64,000 nt of DNA from Chamaecrista fasciculata (lineage: Eukaryota > Streptophyta > Magnoliopsida > Fabales > Fabaceae), in the NCBI GenBank assembly GCA_003254925.1, contig QANZ01054042.1, positions 31,284 to 95,283 of the forward strand. The letters run 5' to 3'. This document shows, piece after piece, positions 1-10,200 of the stretch. The notes under the pieces are model-generated. The model saw only the letters and a list, made by a program, of their open reading frames with translations, ran no database searches and was not told the origin of the DNA. The position numbers and the translations under genes were made by a program. Position 1 is the stretch's first letter; every line of letters begins with the position of its first letter.

Positions 1-44
1 AAAAAAAAAAAAAAAAAAAGGTTAGAATTTAGAAATTATTATAA

Positions 45-275
45 GGCAAAAGTACTATTGATATCCCTAACGTTTGAGGTCATTTTTAGTTATACTCCAA
101 ACATTTTTTTTTGTAAATTATATCACCAACGTTTCACTTTTTGTTAATTATACCCTCAATGTTTCACATTTTTTATCAATTATACCCCCAATGTAGGGTA
201 TAATTGATAAAAAAAACATTGAAGGTATAACTGAAAATGACTCCAAATATTAGGGGTACCAACTGTACTTTTGCC
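45..275. mobile_element. Mutator-like foldback MITE
   Basis: The element begins GGCAAAAGTAC and ends GTACTTTTGCC, so its termini are inverted repeats. The interior is also self-complementary: a run reading toward the centre as 'TTATACCC.CAATGT' is mirrored on the other side. It is flanked by an exact 9-bp direct repeat TTATTATAA (36-44 and 276-284), which is the target-duplication length of Mutator-like elements. It has no coding capacity. The superfamily assignment is inferred from the duplication length and terminal structure. Confidence 0.75.
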
Positions 276-284
276 TTATTATAA

Positions 285-2203
285 TTATGACAAGAACTTG
301 TATTTTTTTAATATTTTGGGACTAAATCATAGCTTTGGAATAAATTTTAAGGACTAAAAAGTAGGCTTTCTTTTTCAATTTTAGGAATGCACATTGTCCA
401 AAAGTATATATATAAGAAATTATGAGTTTTGTGCCAATAATTTGATGCATTTTGCTTAAAATTTAAAAACTCTCCATAAATAGAGTCCATGGTTCTCGCC
501 GAGACGTGACGGCTAGAACCCGGGACCCTATTTAAATGAGGCATTTTGACGCTACCAATGTTCACTTCAGTCACAGTTTTTTGTGTACTTCAACTCATAT
601 AATTGTTATATAAATGGATAGGTATAAACTTTGTATTTTTTTAATATTTTGGGACTAAATCATAGCTTTGGAATCAATTTTAAGGACTAAAAAGTAGGCT
701 TTCTTTTTCAATTTCAGTAATGCACATTGTCCAAAAGTATACATATAAGAAATTATAAGTTTTGTGCCACTAATTTGATGCATTTTGCTTAAATTTCAAA
801 AACTTTCCATAAAAAGAGTCCCGGCTACTAGCCGGCACCCTATTTATGGAAAGTTTTATATAAAACCAATTAACACATAAAAAAATGGAAAAAAAAATTA
901 AATGAGACATTTTGACGCTACCAATGTTCATTTCACTCACAATTTTTGTATACTTCAACTCATATAATTGTTATATAAATGGATAGGTATAAACTTTTTA
1001 TTTTTTTAATATTTTGGGACTAAATCATAGCTTTGGAAAAAATTTTAAGGACTAAAAAGTAGGCTTTCTTTTTCAATTTCAGGAATTCACATTGTCCAAA
1101 AGTATACATATAAGAAATTATAAGTTTTGTGCCACTAATTTGATGCATTTTACTTAAAATTCAAAAACTTTCCATAAATAGATTTCCGGCTACAAGTCGG
1201 GACGTCCCGGCTAGTAGCCGGGACCCTATTTATGGAAAGTTGTATTCAAAACAAATTAACACATAAATAAATGGAAAAAAAAATAAATGACGCATTTTGA
1301 CACTAGCAATGTTCATTTCACTCACAATTTTTGTATACTTCCACTCATATAATTTTTATATTAATGGATAGGTATAAACTTTGTATTTTTTTAATATTTT
1401 GTGACTAAATCATAGCTTTGGAATCAATTTTAAGGACTAAAAAGTAGGCTTTCTTTTTCAATTTCAAGAATGCACATTGTCTAAAAGTATACATATAAGA
1501 AATTATAAGTTTTGTACCACTAATTTGATGAATTTTGCTTAAAATTCAAAAACTTTCCATAAATATAGTCCCGGCTACTAGCCGGGACCCTATTTATGGA
1601 AAGTTTTATTCAAAACAAATTAACACGTAAATAAATGGAAAAAAAAATTAAATGAGGCATTTTGACACTAGCAATGTTCATTTCACTCACAATTTTTGTA
1701 TACTTCAACTCATATAATTTTTATATTAATGGATAGGTATAAACTTTGTATTTTTTTAATATTTTGTGACTAAATCATAGCTTTAGAATCAATTTTAAGG
1801 ACTAAAAAGTAGGCTTTCTTTTTCAATTTCAGGAATGCACATTGTCTAAAAGTATACATATAAGAAATTATAAGTTTTGTGCCACTAATTTGATGCATTT
1901 TGCTTAAAATTCAAAAACTTTCCATAAATGGAGTCTCGGCTAGTAGCCGGGACCCTATTTATGGAAAGTTTTATAAAAAACGATTTAAAACATAAAAAAA
2001 TGGAAAAAACAAAATTAAATGAGTCATTTTGACGCTAGCAATGTTCATTTCACTCACAATTTTTGTATACTTCAACTCATATAATTTTTAGATAAATGGA
2101 TAGGTATAAAGTTTGTATTTTTTTAATATTTTGGGACTAAATCATAGCTTTGAAATCAATTTTAAGGAATAAAAAGTAGGCTTTCTTTTTCAATTTCAAG
2201 AAT
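285..2203. repeat. Tandem array of ~365-bp units with internal palindrome
   Basis: About five to six copies of one unit lie head to tail. The landmark 'TTTTTTTAATATTTTG' recurs near 304, 634, 999, 1384, 1749 and 2116, giving spacings of about 330-385 bp. Most units also hold a near-perfect palindrome whose arms read ACTTTCCATAAATA and TATTTATGGAAAGT around a GC-rich core (GTCCCGGCTA/TAGCCGGGAC). The clearest example is at 1549-1604. The array stops at the single N at 2204, so its true end may be lost in assembly. No unit carries a conserved reading frame. It is either a small satellite-like block or repeated internal sequence of a larger element. Confidence 0.8.
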
Positions 2204-2204
2204 N

Positions 2205-2740
2205 TTTATTTCATCATTTTTTTTATCTATTCTAGAAATTAGACTTACTATTCTAAAACACTATTTTTTTCTTTCTAATTTCATAATTAATTAATAAAAA
2301 CAACTAATAAGTTTGTTAACCACTCAAACCGACCGCCCAAACCGCCTATTTATTGGTTTGGTTAAACAAATTATTTTTAACCGTTTGGTTAACAATTACT
2401 TCAAACCGATATGAGCGGTTCGGTTAAAAATCTTATTCATATATAATCGCTCAAACCGCCCAACAAACACCCCTACCTAAAAGGAACGCAGCATAATTAA
2501 TTAATAACAAGTACATAAAACCCGCCAATAATGCCAAATACCACGTAAGCTCCTCTATCTCTATATACAACAGAAAGTCATTGCCATATTGCTTTGTACA
2601 TATTCTCATTAATTCTCATATTTAATTATTTTGATTAATGTCACTAGGTGACAATTGAAATGCATTAAATTTATTAATTTAATTTGAGAAACATTAATGT
2701 TTCAAATTTATTACACCATTTAATAGTCCATGACCCATCA
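2205..2740. repeat. AT-rich intergenic DNA with a hAT-type end fragment
   Basis: Most of this stretch is AT-rich with no gene. Between about 2312 and 2477 it holds repeated AACCG/CGGTT words and ends in CAACAAACACCCCTACCT. The reverse complement of that end, AGGTAGGGGTGTTTGTTG, resembles one end of the hAT-type elements seen elsewhere in the window (TAGGGGTG-). I found no matching opposite end or target duplication, so this is called a fragment. Confidence 0.4.
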
Positions 2741-2751
2741 CCACATCCATC

Positions 2752-2758
2752 TATTTAA
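2752..2758 (+). promoter_or_regulatory. Candidate TATA box of the lipid-transfer gene
   Basis: TATTTAA lies about 100 bp upstream of the ATG at 2852, a usual distance for a plant TATA box followed by a short leader. This rests on position and sequence only. Confidence 0.5.
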
Positions 2759-2851
2759 GTGGTCACACACACAAACTCTGAGAACTCATCCATCATCACA
2801 CATACAAACCCCTCTTATTATTAGTAATCAAACATATATCTTAAGTTTTCA

Positions 2852-3821
2852 ATGGCATTTGGTAATAAGCCCTTGGTGATCTTGTGTATGATTGTTGTTG
2901 GAAGCGTGATGTTATCCAACAATATGCAAGGTGTGTTAGCAGACTGCCCAGGAAGTAGTCTTGACGACTTAATGAAACAATGTCAACAATTTGTGCTAAA
3001 ACCAGGTCCCCAAATCCCGCCATCACAAGATTGTTGCAAGGTCGTCAAAGGAGCTGATGTGCCTTGTATTTGTAACACCATTCCTGGAGGTCTCGAAGCT
3101 TTCATCAGCATGGAAAAAGTGCTTTTTGTTGCAAGGACCTGCGGATTGTCAATTCCTCCCGGTTTCAAATGTGGAAGTACGTATAAACCAACCTATATAT
3201 TTTATTGGCAAAGTCTTATTTTGGTTCCTCATATTTGCTTAATGTTCTATTTTGGTCCCTTAAGTTTGCTCAAAGTTCTGTTTTGGTCCCTCTCGTTTCT
3301 AAAAAGTTCTACAGTTAGTCTCGGTCTCTTTTTCATCCACTTCTTCTGTTAGAAAAAGTAACTTTTATCTCTCAACAATTTTGCTCTTTTACACAAGGGA
3401 AGGACCTTAATGTAAAAGAGAAAAATTGTTAGGAGATTAAAGTTAATTTCTTTTCCTTTTTTTTAATGAAAAAAGTCAGAGACTAACAATGAAACTTTTT
3501 GAAAATTTAAGGGACTAAAACGGAACTTTAAGCAAACATGAAGACCAAAACGGAACGAACAAAATTTGAAAAACCAAAACGGAACCTTGACCAAACATGA
3601 GGGACCAAAACGGAACGAAGAAAACTTGAGAGACCTAAACTGAACTTTGAACAAACATAAAGGACCAAAATAGGACTTTGGCCTATTTTATTTGATATCG
3701 TCTATTCTTTTAATTCATTCTGTAAGTATATATATATGTAATATATGTAATTGCTAGCTTAACACTGTAAATTAAATTCATTGTTTCAGGTTATACCGCT
3801 CCTCCGACTCCCAGTCCATGA
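2852..3821 (+). CDS. Secreted 8-cysteine lipid-transfer protein (nsLTP-like)
   Basis: Two exons, 2852-3176 and 3790-3821, encode 118 residues. The donor A|GTACGT and acceptor TTTCAG|GT restore a serine codon, and the protein ends YTAPPTPSP. Residues 1-30 form a hydrophobic signal peptide ending ...GVLA. The mature part has the full eight-cysteine motif: C32, C44, C61-C62, C72-x-C74, C97 and C107. This is the pattern of plant nonspecific lipid-transfer/protease-inhibitor proteins, which bind lipids in a disulfide-braced helical pocket and act outside the cell. The ligand and exact type cannot be read here. The 613-bp intron carries a 477-bp MITE. A partial copy of this gene lies at 14066-14952, fused to the end of the chromomethylase gene. 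An unspliced reading would run to 3352 but ends in repeat-encoded sequence and is rejected. Confidence 0.85.
3207..3683. mobile_element. Mutator-like MITE in the lipid-transfer gene intron
   Basis: The ends are GGCAAAGTCTTATTTTGG and CCAAAATAGGACTTTGGCC, imperfect inverted repeats. The arms repeat 'GGTCCC' and 'GGGACC' words as foldback sequence. The flanks carry the exact 9-bp duplication TATTTTATT (3198-3206 and 3684-3692). The paralogous intron fragment near 14.1 kb lacks the element and reads ATTATTTGATATCG across the site. That is an empty-site comparison supporting a real insertion. Confidence 0.8.
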
Positions 3822-5870
3822 AACTGCAAAGTCCAAGGCGGCACACCGTTATGTTACCTCCATGGAATATATAAGACTTTATAATATATGGTGTCTTACC
3901 ATTTTATGCTTCCTTCTCATTTTGTACCTTCTTCTATGTTAATCAAAATCTAGTCACTTTCTTCCTTCCCTTTATTTATTCTCTCTCTTTAATCAATGCT
4001 AAATCATACATCAAAACATACAAACTTTTGAAGATCCCAGTCCTTTAAACATTATTAACAAAATTAATCACTTCAATATAATATATATATATATATAATA
4101 TTGTATAATAATGTTAGACAGGTTTAGTGAAAAAGGCACGCAGTATTGATGTTTTAAGTGCTAAAGTTTTAATATGGCTCCGTCATTTGAAAAATATAAA
4201 ACATAACTGGTTTTATCTTGTAACATGATTAAAAATGTTGTTTTCATATCATTTATCAAAAATGTAAAGTTTAATTTAATCAATTTATGACGAAATTATG
4301 TATATGACCTTCAAGTTCATCAATTTCAACCGTTAATTCAAGGTTAACTTTTAAATGACGATTAATAGAAGGACAATATTGAGTTATCTTGAAAAAAAAC
4401 AGAATGCCATTTTCACGTTTAAGTTATAACGAGATCAGATTTACAGTTCTATGGAACTAAACATATCAAACTACATTTCAACCATTTCAGTATAATTTTC
4501 GGAATCAAAGAAATATCTATAGTATAATAAAAATAAATAATGAAGTATGCCATTAATAAACTTTAATATTTTGAGAAAAAGGTTGACTATATAAAAAATC
4601 AAGGTTATTAAGATCGAAATTTTAAGAAAGATTTGAGGGACTGAAAAATAGATCGAATCGTAAAATCGAATCAAAGATTGTAAGATCTTAACAATTTTTT
4701 TTTCTAAGACCTTAAGATCCTAACAAATTTTTTATTAAAAATGTTGTTTTCATATCATTTATCTAAAAAATATGTTTCTGCCATCACAAATTATAATAAG
4801 AGACGAACATTTACTGCATAATTCAAGTTTGAACAATATGATATATTATTTATTTATTCCCTTTAGAATCAACAAGCAAACAATCAACTTAAGAATCATA
4901 AATTTGTTAATCTATAAAAAATAAGTAGTCTGAAACGCAACATTTTAGGTCAAAATTAAACAAAAAACAAAAAGAAATTCCTCGGATTGTAAGATCTTAC
5001 GATCGTATCCTACGATCTTAACTAGAAAATTGTGATTCTGGTACGATCTTTCATATGATCTAGCAATGTAGGCCTTATTGAGATCTCGATTTTATATTAA
5101 GGCCTAAACTGGAATGTTTGAAAGAGGTTTGGGACACTTTACAATTTTATTGAGGAATTGAGACTAAAATGAATGAAGCTGATGAAGAAGCGGGGGAATT
5201 GAGAATAATGTGATAAGAATGGGCCATGGATTGATTTGCAAGTATGACAGTTTTTTTATTGTGTTTATGCTTATATGGTGAGAAATACACACGTGACAGT
5301 TTTTTTAAGTTTAATCGGTGCTGACGTGGCAGTTAACGGTCACGTCAGCACTTTACGGGCCACGTCATCCTCCATCCATGCCACATCACCTTTTTTGTAA
5401 CTCCTGAGTGACGAAAGGACCAACTTGCTAAATGTTTACATAATTCAAGGATCAGGTTGTATAATTTCGAAAATGCAGGGACCTAGTTGCTACCGCCTGT
5501 AAAATTCAGGGACCGAAATGCTAATTTTCTCATAAAACTATAAAGAATAATGATAGATCAAATAAGGATGTATAGGATAAGGCACAATTATAAAAACAAA
5601 TATAATATATTTAAAATAATAGGAGAAAATATAAAAATTAATAAAAAATATTAACTATTTTATATATATTAAAGTAATTCAATAATATATTCATATTAAT
5701 ATTTTTTTGTTAAATGTTCAAAATAAAAAAGATTGATAAAAAATAAATCTTATACTAATAAAAAATTATTTAAAAACTTATTAATATTAATTTTGAAAAT
5801 TTAACTATTTAGAAATTTTAAAATATGATTAGTTTTGATACTACTCATTATAAACTAATAAAAAGTAATT
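3822..5870. other. Intergenic: LTP 3' flank and degenerate repeats
   Basis: From 3822 to about 4590 this is the 3' flank of the lipid-transfer gene, and it matches the second copy at 14.28-14.95 kb. From about 4610 to 5060 there are several GATCTTAC/GTAAGATC palindromic words of an unrecognised repeat. From about 5300 to 5535 there is one arm of a foldback-like element, with words such as 'GGGACC' and 'ACGTGGCA'. I saw no convincing gene. The reading frame at 4471-4674 on the minus strand is AT-rich and has no recognisable domain. Confidence 0.6.
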
Positions 5871-5875
5871 ACTAA

Positions 5876-6030
5876 CAAGTGTTTGGTGTAGCGGCTTGGC
5901 GAGCTATATCATTGGGAGATGACCCAAATTCGATCTCTAGAGTCAACATTATTAGAAGGTCTCTGGTCATTTCGTCTCTAGGGCCCGAATGAGATTAATA
6001 TTCTCTTAGACCGTTACATGAATAGGCCGG
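5876..6030 (+). repeat. tRNA-derived SINE-like repeat
   Basis: A pol III A-box-like TGTAGCGGCTTGG (about 5887-5899) is followed some 25 bp later by a B-box-like CAAATTCGATCTC (about 5925-5937). This is the layout of a tRNA-derived SINE head. The rest is non-coding. The 3' boundary is unclear because a hAT element starts at about 6045. Confidence 0.4.
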
Positions 6031-6044
6031 GGATACCCATGACT

Positions 6045-6954
6045 AGGGGTGTACACGGGCCGGGTCAGGTTTTTGGCCGGCCCAAGACCCGGGTTCGGCC
6101 GGGCCATTTTTCTAAAAAAATTATTTATTCATTCTATATATATATATATTTTTTAACTTGTATATATTGGTAAAACAATTAATTTTTGATCAATTCAATG
6201 ATTTTTTATTAATAAAGACATTTAATTTGACTTAATTGTTAAAAAAATGTTGATTTAATTAAGATTAAATATATATTTTAGGGTAAATTACACTTTGGTA
6301 CCCTGTAGTTTGACCCTATTTCACTTTGGTACCCTGTGATTTAAAACCTGACACTTTGGTACCCTGTGGTATTCTTCATTAACACTTTGGTACCCTTTGG
6401 AGCTATTTTGTACTTTTAACCATAACAAAATTTGCAACAATTACATATTGACCTCAAAAGTTTTTAAAAATTTTCATTTTAGTCCCTAGATAATATGTAT
6501 TCAAGGACCTATTTGTAATTTTTAGAAAATTTTTTGGGGTCAATATGTAATTTTTGAAAAATTTGTTAGGGTTAAAATTACAAAATAGCTCCAAAGGGCA
6601 CCAAAGTGTTAATAGAGAATACCACAGGGTACCAAAGTGTTAGGTTTCAAACCACATGGTACCAAAGTGATATAGGGTCAAACCACAGGGCACCAAAGTA
6701 TAATTTACCCTATATTTTATATATACAATTAATAAAAATAATAATAGATATGTATTTCTTACAATTAAAAAAATATTTAGTAGTATAAAATAGATATGTA
6801 TAGTAAAAAGTTATTTAACTTTTTTTTTTTAATGGGGGTACCCTGGATCGGGCCGGGTCTAGGGACAATAGACCCAGACCCAGACCCGAACACCATCGGG
6901 CCGGGTCGTGTCCACTGGGTTGGATCGGGCCGGGTCCACCTTGTACACCCTTGG
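6045..6954. mobile_element. Nonautonomous hAT-type element
   Basis: The left end reads AGGGGTGTACACGGGCCGGG. The right end, reverse-complemented, reads CCAAGGGTGTACAAGGTGG, so the termini are inverted repeats. The subterminal regions are rich in GGGCCGGGTC-type words, as in many plant hAT MITEs. The 8-bp repeat CCATGACT flanks it (6037-6044 and 6955-6962), the hAT target length. The interior is AT-rich, holds no transposase, and contains a second element at 6281-6710. Confidence 0.75.
6281..6710. mobile_element. Mutator-like foldback MITE nested in the hAT element
   Basis: The left end GGGTAAATTACACTTTGGTA and the right end TACTTTGGTGCCCTGTGG... form long inverted arms (right end on the plus strand: ...CACCAAAGTATAATTTACCC). 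Repeated 'GGTACCCTGTGG' words fill the arms. It is flanked by an exact 9-bp duplication TATATTTTA (6272-6280 and 6711-6719). It sits inside the hAT element, so it inserted later. Relatives are at 51373-51768 and 60941-61271. Confidence 0.8.
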
Positions 6955-7094
6955 CCATGACTTAACAAAAAAAAATTTTAATCTAAGTAATAAGCAATTT
7001 GAATCCCTAACGATCACAAAGTCCATTAATTTTGAGGCCCTAACGATCACAATTCACAAAGTCCATTAAAGTAAAAAATCCTTAAATTTGGCCC

Positions 7095-7103
7095 TTTCCC
7101 GCC
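7095..7103 (+). promoter_or_regulatory. E2F-type site upstream of the chromomethylase
   Basis: TTTCCCGCC matches the E2F consensus TTTSSCGC. It lies about 170 bp upstream of the CMT start codon in a pyrimidine-rich promoter or leader region. E2F control would fit the replication-linked expression known for maintenance DNA methyltransferases. The site is seen directly; its function is inferred. Confidence 0.5.
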
Positions 7104-7272
7104 CAATCTTCCCTCGACCTTCAAAATTCCAATTTCTCCCAATTTCTTTCCCTCTTCTCTCTCTATCTTCCAATTTACAACATTTCAACATTTCTAAATC
7201 TGATCTCGTCCTTCTCTCTCCCACGCTCGATTCTCAGTCTTCCGCCGCCGTCTGCTCCTCCCTGAATCAGCC

Positions 7273-10200
7273 ATGCCTAGCAAGCGCAGATCTTCTTCCA
7301 ATGCTGCTTCTGCTTCCAAGAAGTTGAAGAAGACACGTGAATTGGAGAGCAAGCTCAAAGAGGAAGTTTCGTCGCTTGCAGCTGAAGACGACGAGCCTGC
7401 TGCTAGATTTCTTGGGAAACCTGTTCCTGACGAGGAAGCTAGGCAACGCTGGCCCCATCGCTACCAGCCCAAGGTGATTTTTTTGTTTCTTCATTATTTC
7501 CCTTTTTGTCAAGCTTTTTTCCCCTATTTTTCACCAAAAAATTACTCTCTTGTTTTAACGAATTTTGTTTTGGCATCCTCCTTTTCTGTTTTCCCTCTGC
7601 GTGAATTTGTAGATGTTTCACACCACTGAGTAAAAAATAAGCAGTGAGGATTTAGGTTCCTGAATTCTCCCCTTATGTGTTGACCCAAGCTACGGATAGC
7701 AACCTAGATTTAAGTAACTAGTGCCAACATTTATTCAGTGCAAATATTCCAATTTCCTATAACGTTGAATATCCACTCACCGTTTTGCTTGATTTTGTCG
7801 AATCTAAATGATTTTAGCTTAATATTCATATTTACATAATTGTTTCACTATGAAGGAAAAGGGTTAAAGGAGAGAAACTGGTTCTTCTGTTTTTTTGCAT
7901 TATTGTTTTTGATAGAACCCATCCCTCAATACTGGTAATATGCATAAAAAACCAGAGCTACTATAAAATTCAGGATATAAGGACAGTAAAACACCCACAA
8001 GCTAATAACACTGACAAAACATTCATAGAATAGTAGAACATAAGATATTTGGCTTTCGAGAGGCCATACTCTTTCTCAAACATTTTTGTAATGTGTTCCG
8101 CACCCAGTCTTGACCCAGTCTATTTATACACTTTCCAGACGCCCTCTTTCTCACAATGCAACTCTCTTTTCCAGCTCAGCATCTTGCCCTTCATTGCTTT
8201 CACTTTTGTTACGAGCCTGGATCCAACTATTACAGCCATTTTCTTTTTCTCTTCCTTTTATATGTCTCAATTCCAGCCGGTCTAACAATACCCACCCCAA
8301 CAAGTTTCATCTTGTCCTTAGGGTGAACAATTAATTAAGACCACCAAAATCTTCCCATGACAACCTTTCTCTTTCCTTCCTAAGGACTTTATCCATTCCT
8401 TATCCAACATCATATCATCTCCTCTTGAATCAAATAAGTAGAATGTTCTTTCTTTAAATTACTCAAAGACATGTTTCACACTGTCAAACCATCCCATAAT
8501 CAGATTCAAAATAGTTTCTTTTTTGTTTTTTTTGTTGTGTGCGTAGTGTGGAAAATTCTTATATGAAATAATAATTTGTGATGAATCTTTAGTTCCCTCT
8601 GCTGTTGGTTTTTTGATATTGAATACAATTCTTATTTTCAGGGAAACAAGCAGCTTGGCCAATCGAAATCAAACAGGTTCGTTATATGTTAGATTATATA
8701 AACTTACATTGATTTACTCACTAGGGTCTTACATCCACCATGGGTAGAGTTCCTCATTATCTTGTTGTAATCTTCTGATTCTCTTCAGTAACTTCTTATG
8801 CACAGCGAAGATGATGAGGAGATAACTCAAGCTCGACAACACTACACACGAGCAGAAGTAGATGGCTGTATCATTTACGAACTTAATGATGACGCTTATG
8901 TTAAAGTGAGTTTAAATTCTTGTCGTTTATTATATAGATACAAAGTTAATGTATATGCTTCAGATTATGCCATCTGTTGTTCATATTTGAAATATGATTT
9001 AAACCAGCTTGATTGTATATAGTAGCAATTGGTTTTTGTTGACCAAAAGATTTAGGAGTTAGATTGGTCCTTCCATCTCCAAGGCAATGCACACCCAATA
9101 AGTGGATGCCAACCAAAGTCCCTTTTGGCTGATGCAATTCTGTCCTATCAATTGAGATACTCCTTGTTGAGATATTGTAGCAATTTTTTATATGATAGCG
9201 ACTTGGGCATATGTCATGTCTAAGTTTCAATGTTTGACTAAATGTGTTTCTGTATTATGTGCTTCATTATTTTTTATAGCTAAATATAATTACGTTTTGA
9301 TTTGTATGTTTCAATTTGTAGGCGGAAGAAGGGAAAGACGATTACATTTGTAAAATTGTTGAAATGTTTGAAGCTGTTGATGGCTCATTTAACTTCACGG
9401 CACAATGGTATTATAGGGCAAGAGACACTGTAAGACATTTTTTTAGTTCTTATCAAATCCAAACATTAAAACAATTGTTTTGAATTGTAGTTCTCTAATT
9501 TTTGAATGCCTTTCACAATTTTTCAGGTTATCAAGGACCACGAGTATCTTATAGACCCAAAGCGAGTATTCTTTTCAGAAGTTTGGAATGTCAACGCCCT
9601 TGATTGTCTTGTTAAAAAGCTAAACATAGCTAGAGTTCCCCTAAAAGTATATAAGCAATTTGCAGTAAACTATTTCTTTTCCTAATTAAGTTATTTGTTG
9701 TAGTTATCATTGTAATTTTAACTGTAAACATTGTGCTAATTTTCAGTTAGATTTGGATGCCAAGAAGAAATTGATTCCAGCTTGTGATTATTATTGTGAT
9801 ACGTTGTATCTGTTGCCATATTCCACATTTGTTAACTTGCCAGGAGGTTTTTCTTTTACCTTCGTTCTTTTATTTCTTAGTGGTATATTTGAATTGGCTC
9901 TTATGTTTGGTAAACTTACTCAGTGAGTAGAGAGGCAGCAAGTGAAACATCATCAACAATATCGTCTGAGGCTGATGTAAAAGGAGGAACAGAGAAGAAC
10001 TCTGTGCTAGAGCAACTTTCTCATGTTGAAGAGCAGAAAGAACCAGAGGTGACATTGTTAGATTTATATTCTGGTTGTGGTGCAATGTCAACTGGCTTGT
10101 GTCTCGGTGGAATTCTGTCTAGTGTGAACCTTGTAACTGTGAGTTGACCTTGTGTTGAAAAAGTGATGACAAGCATACACACACACACATATATGTATAT

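Noticed and set aside
2852..3352. Unspliced 166-residue lipid-transfer reading frame
   Set aside because: The region after 3176 reads into an intron and a MITE. Splicing to 3790 gives the expected short tail.
8049..8334. Open frames within chromomethylase intron 1
   Set aside because: They lie in an intron between two exons that join in phase, with no domain or compositional support.
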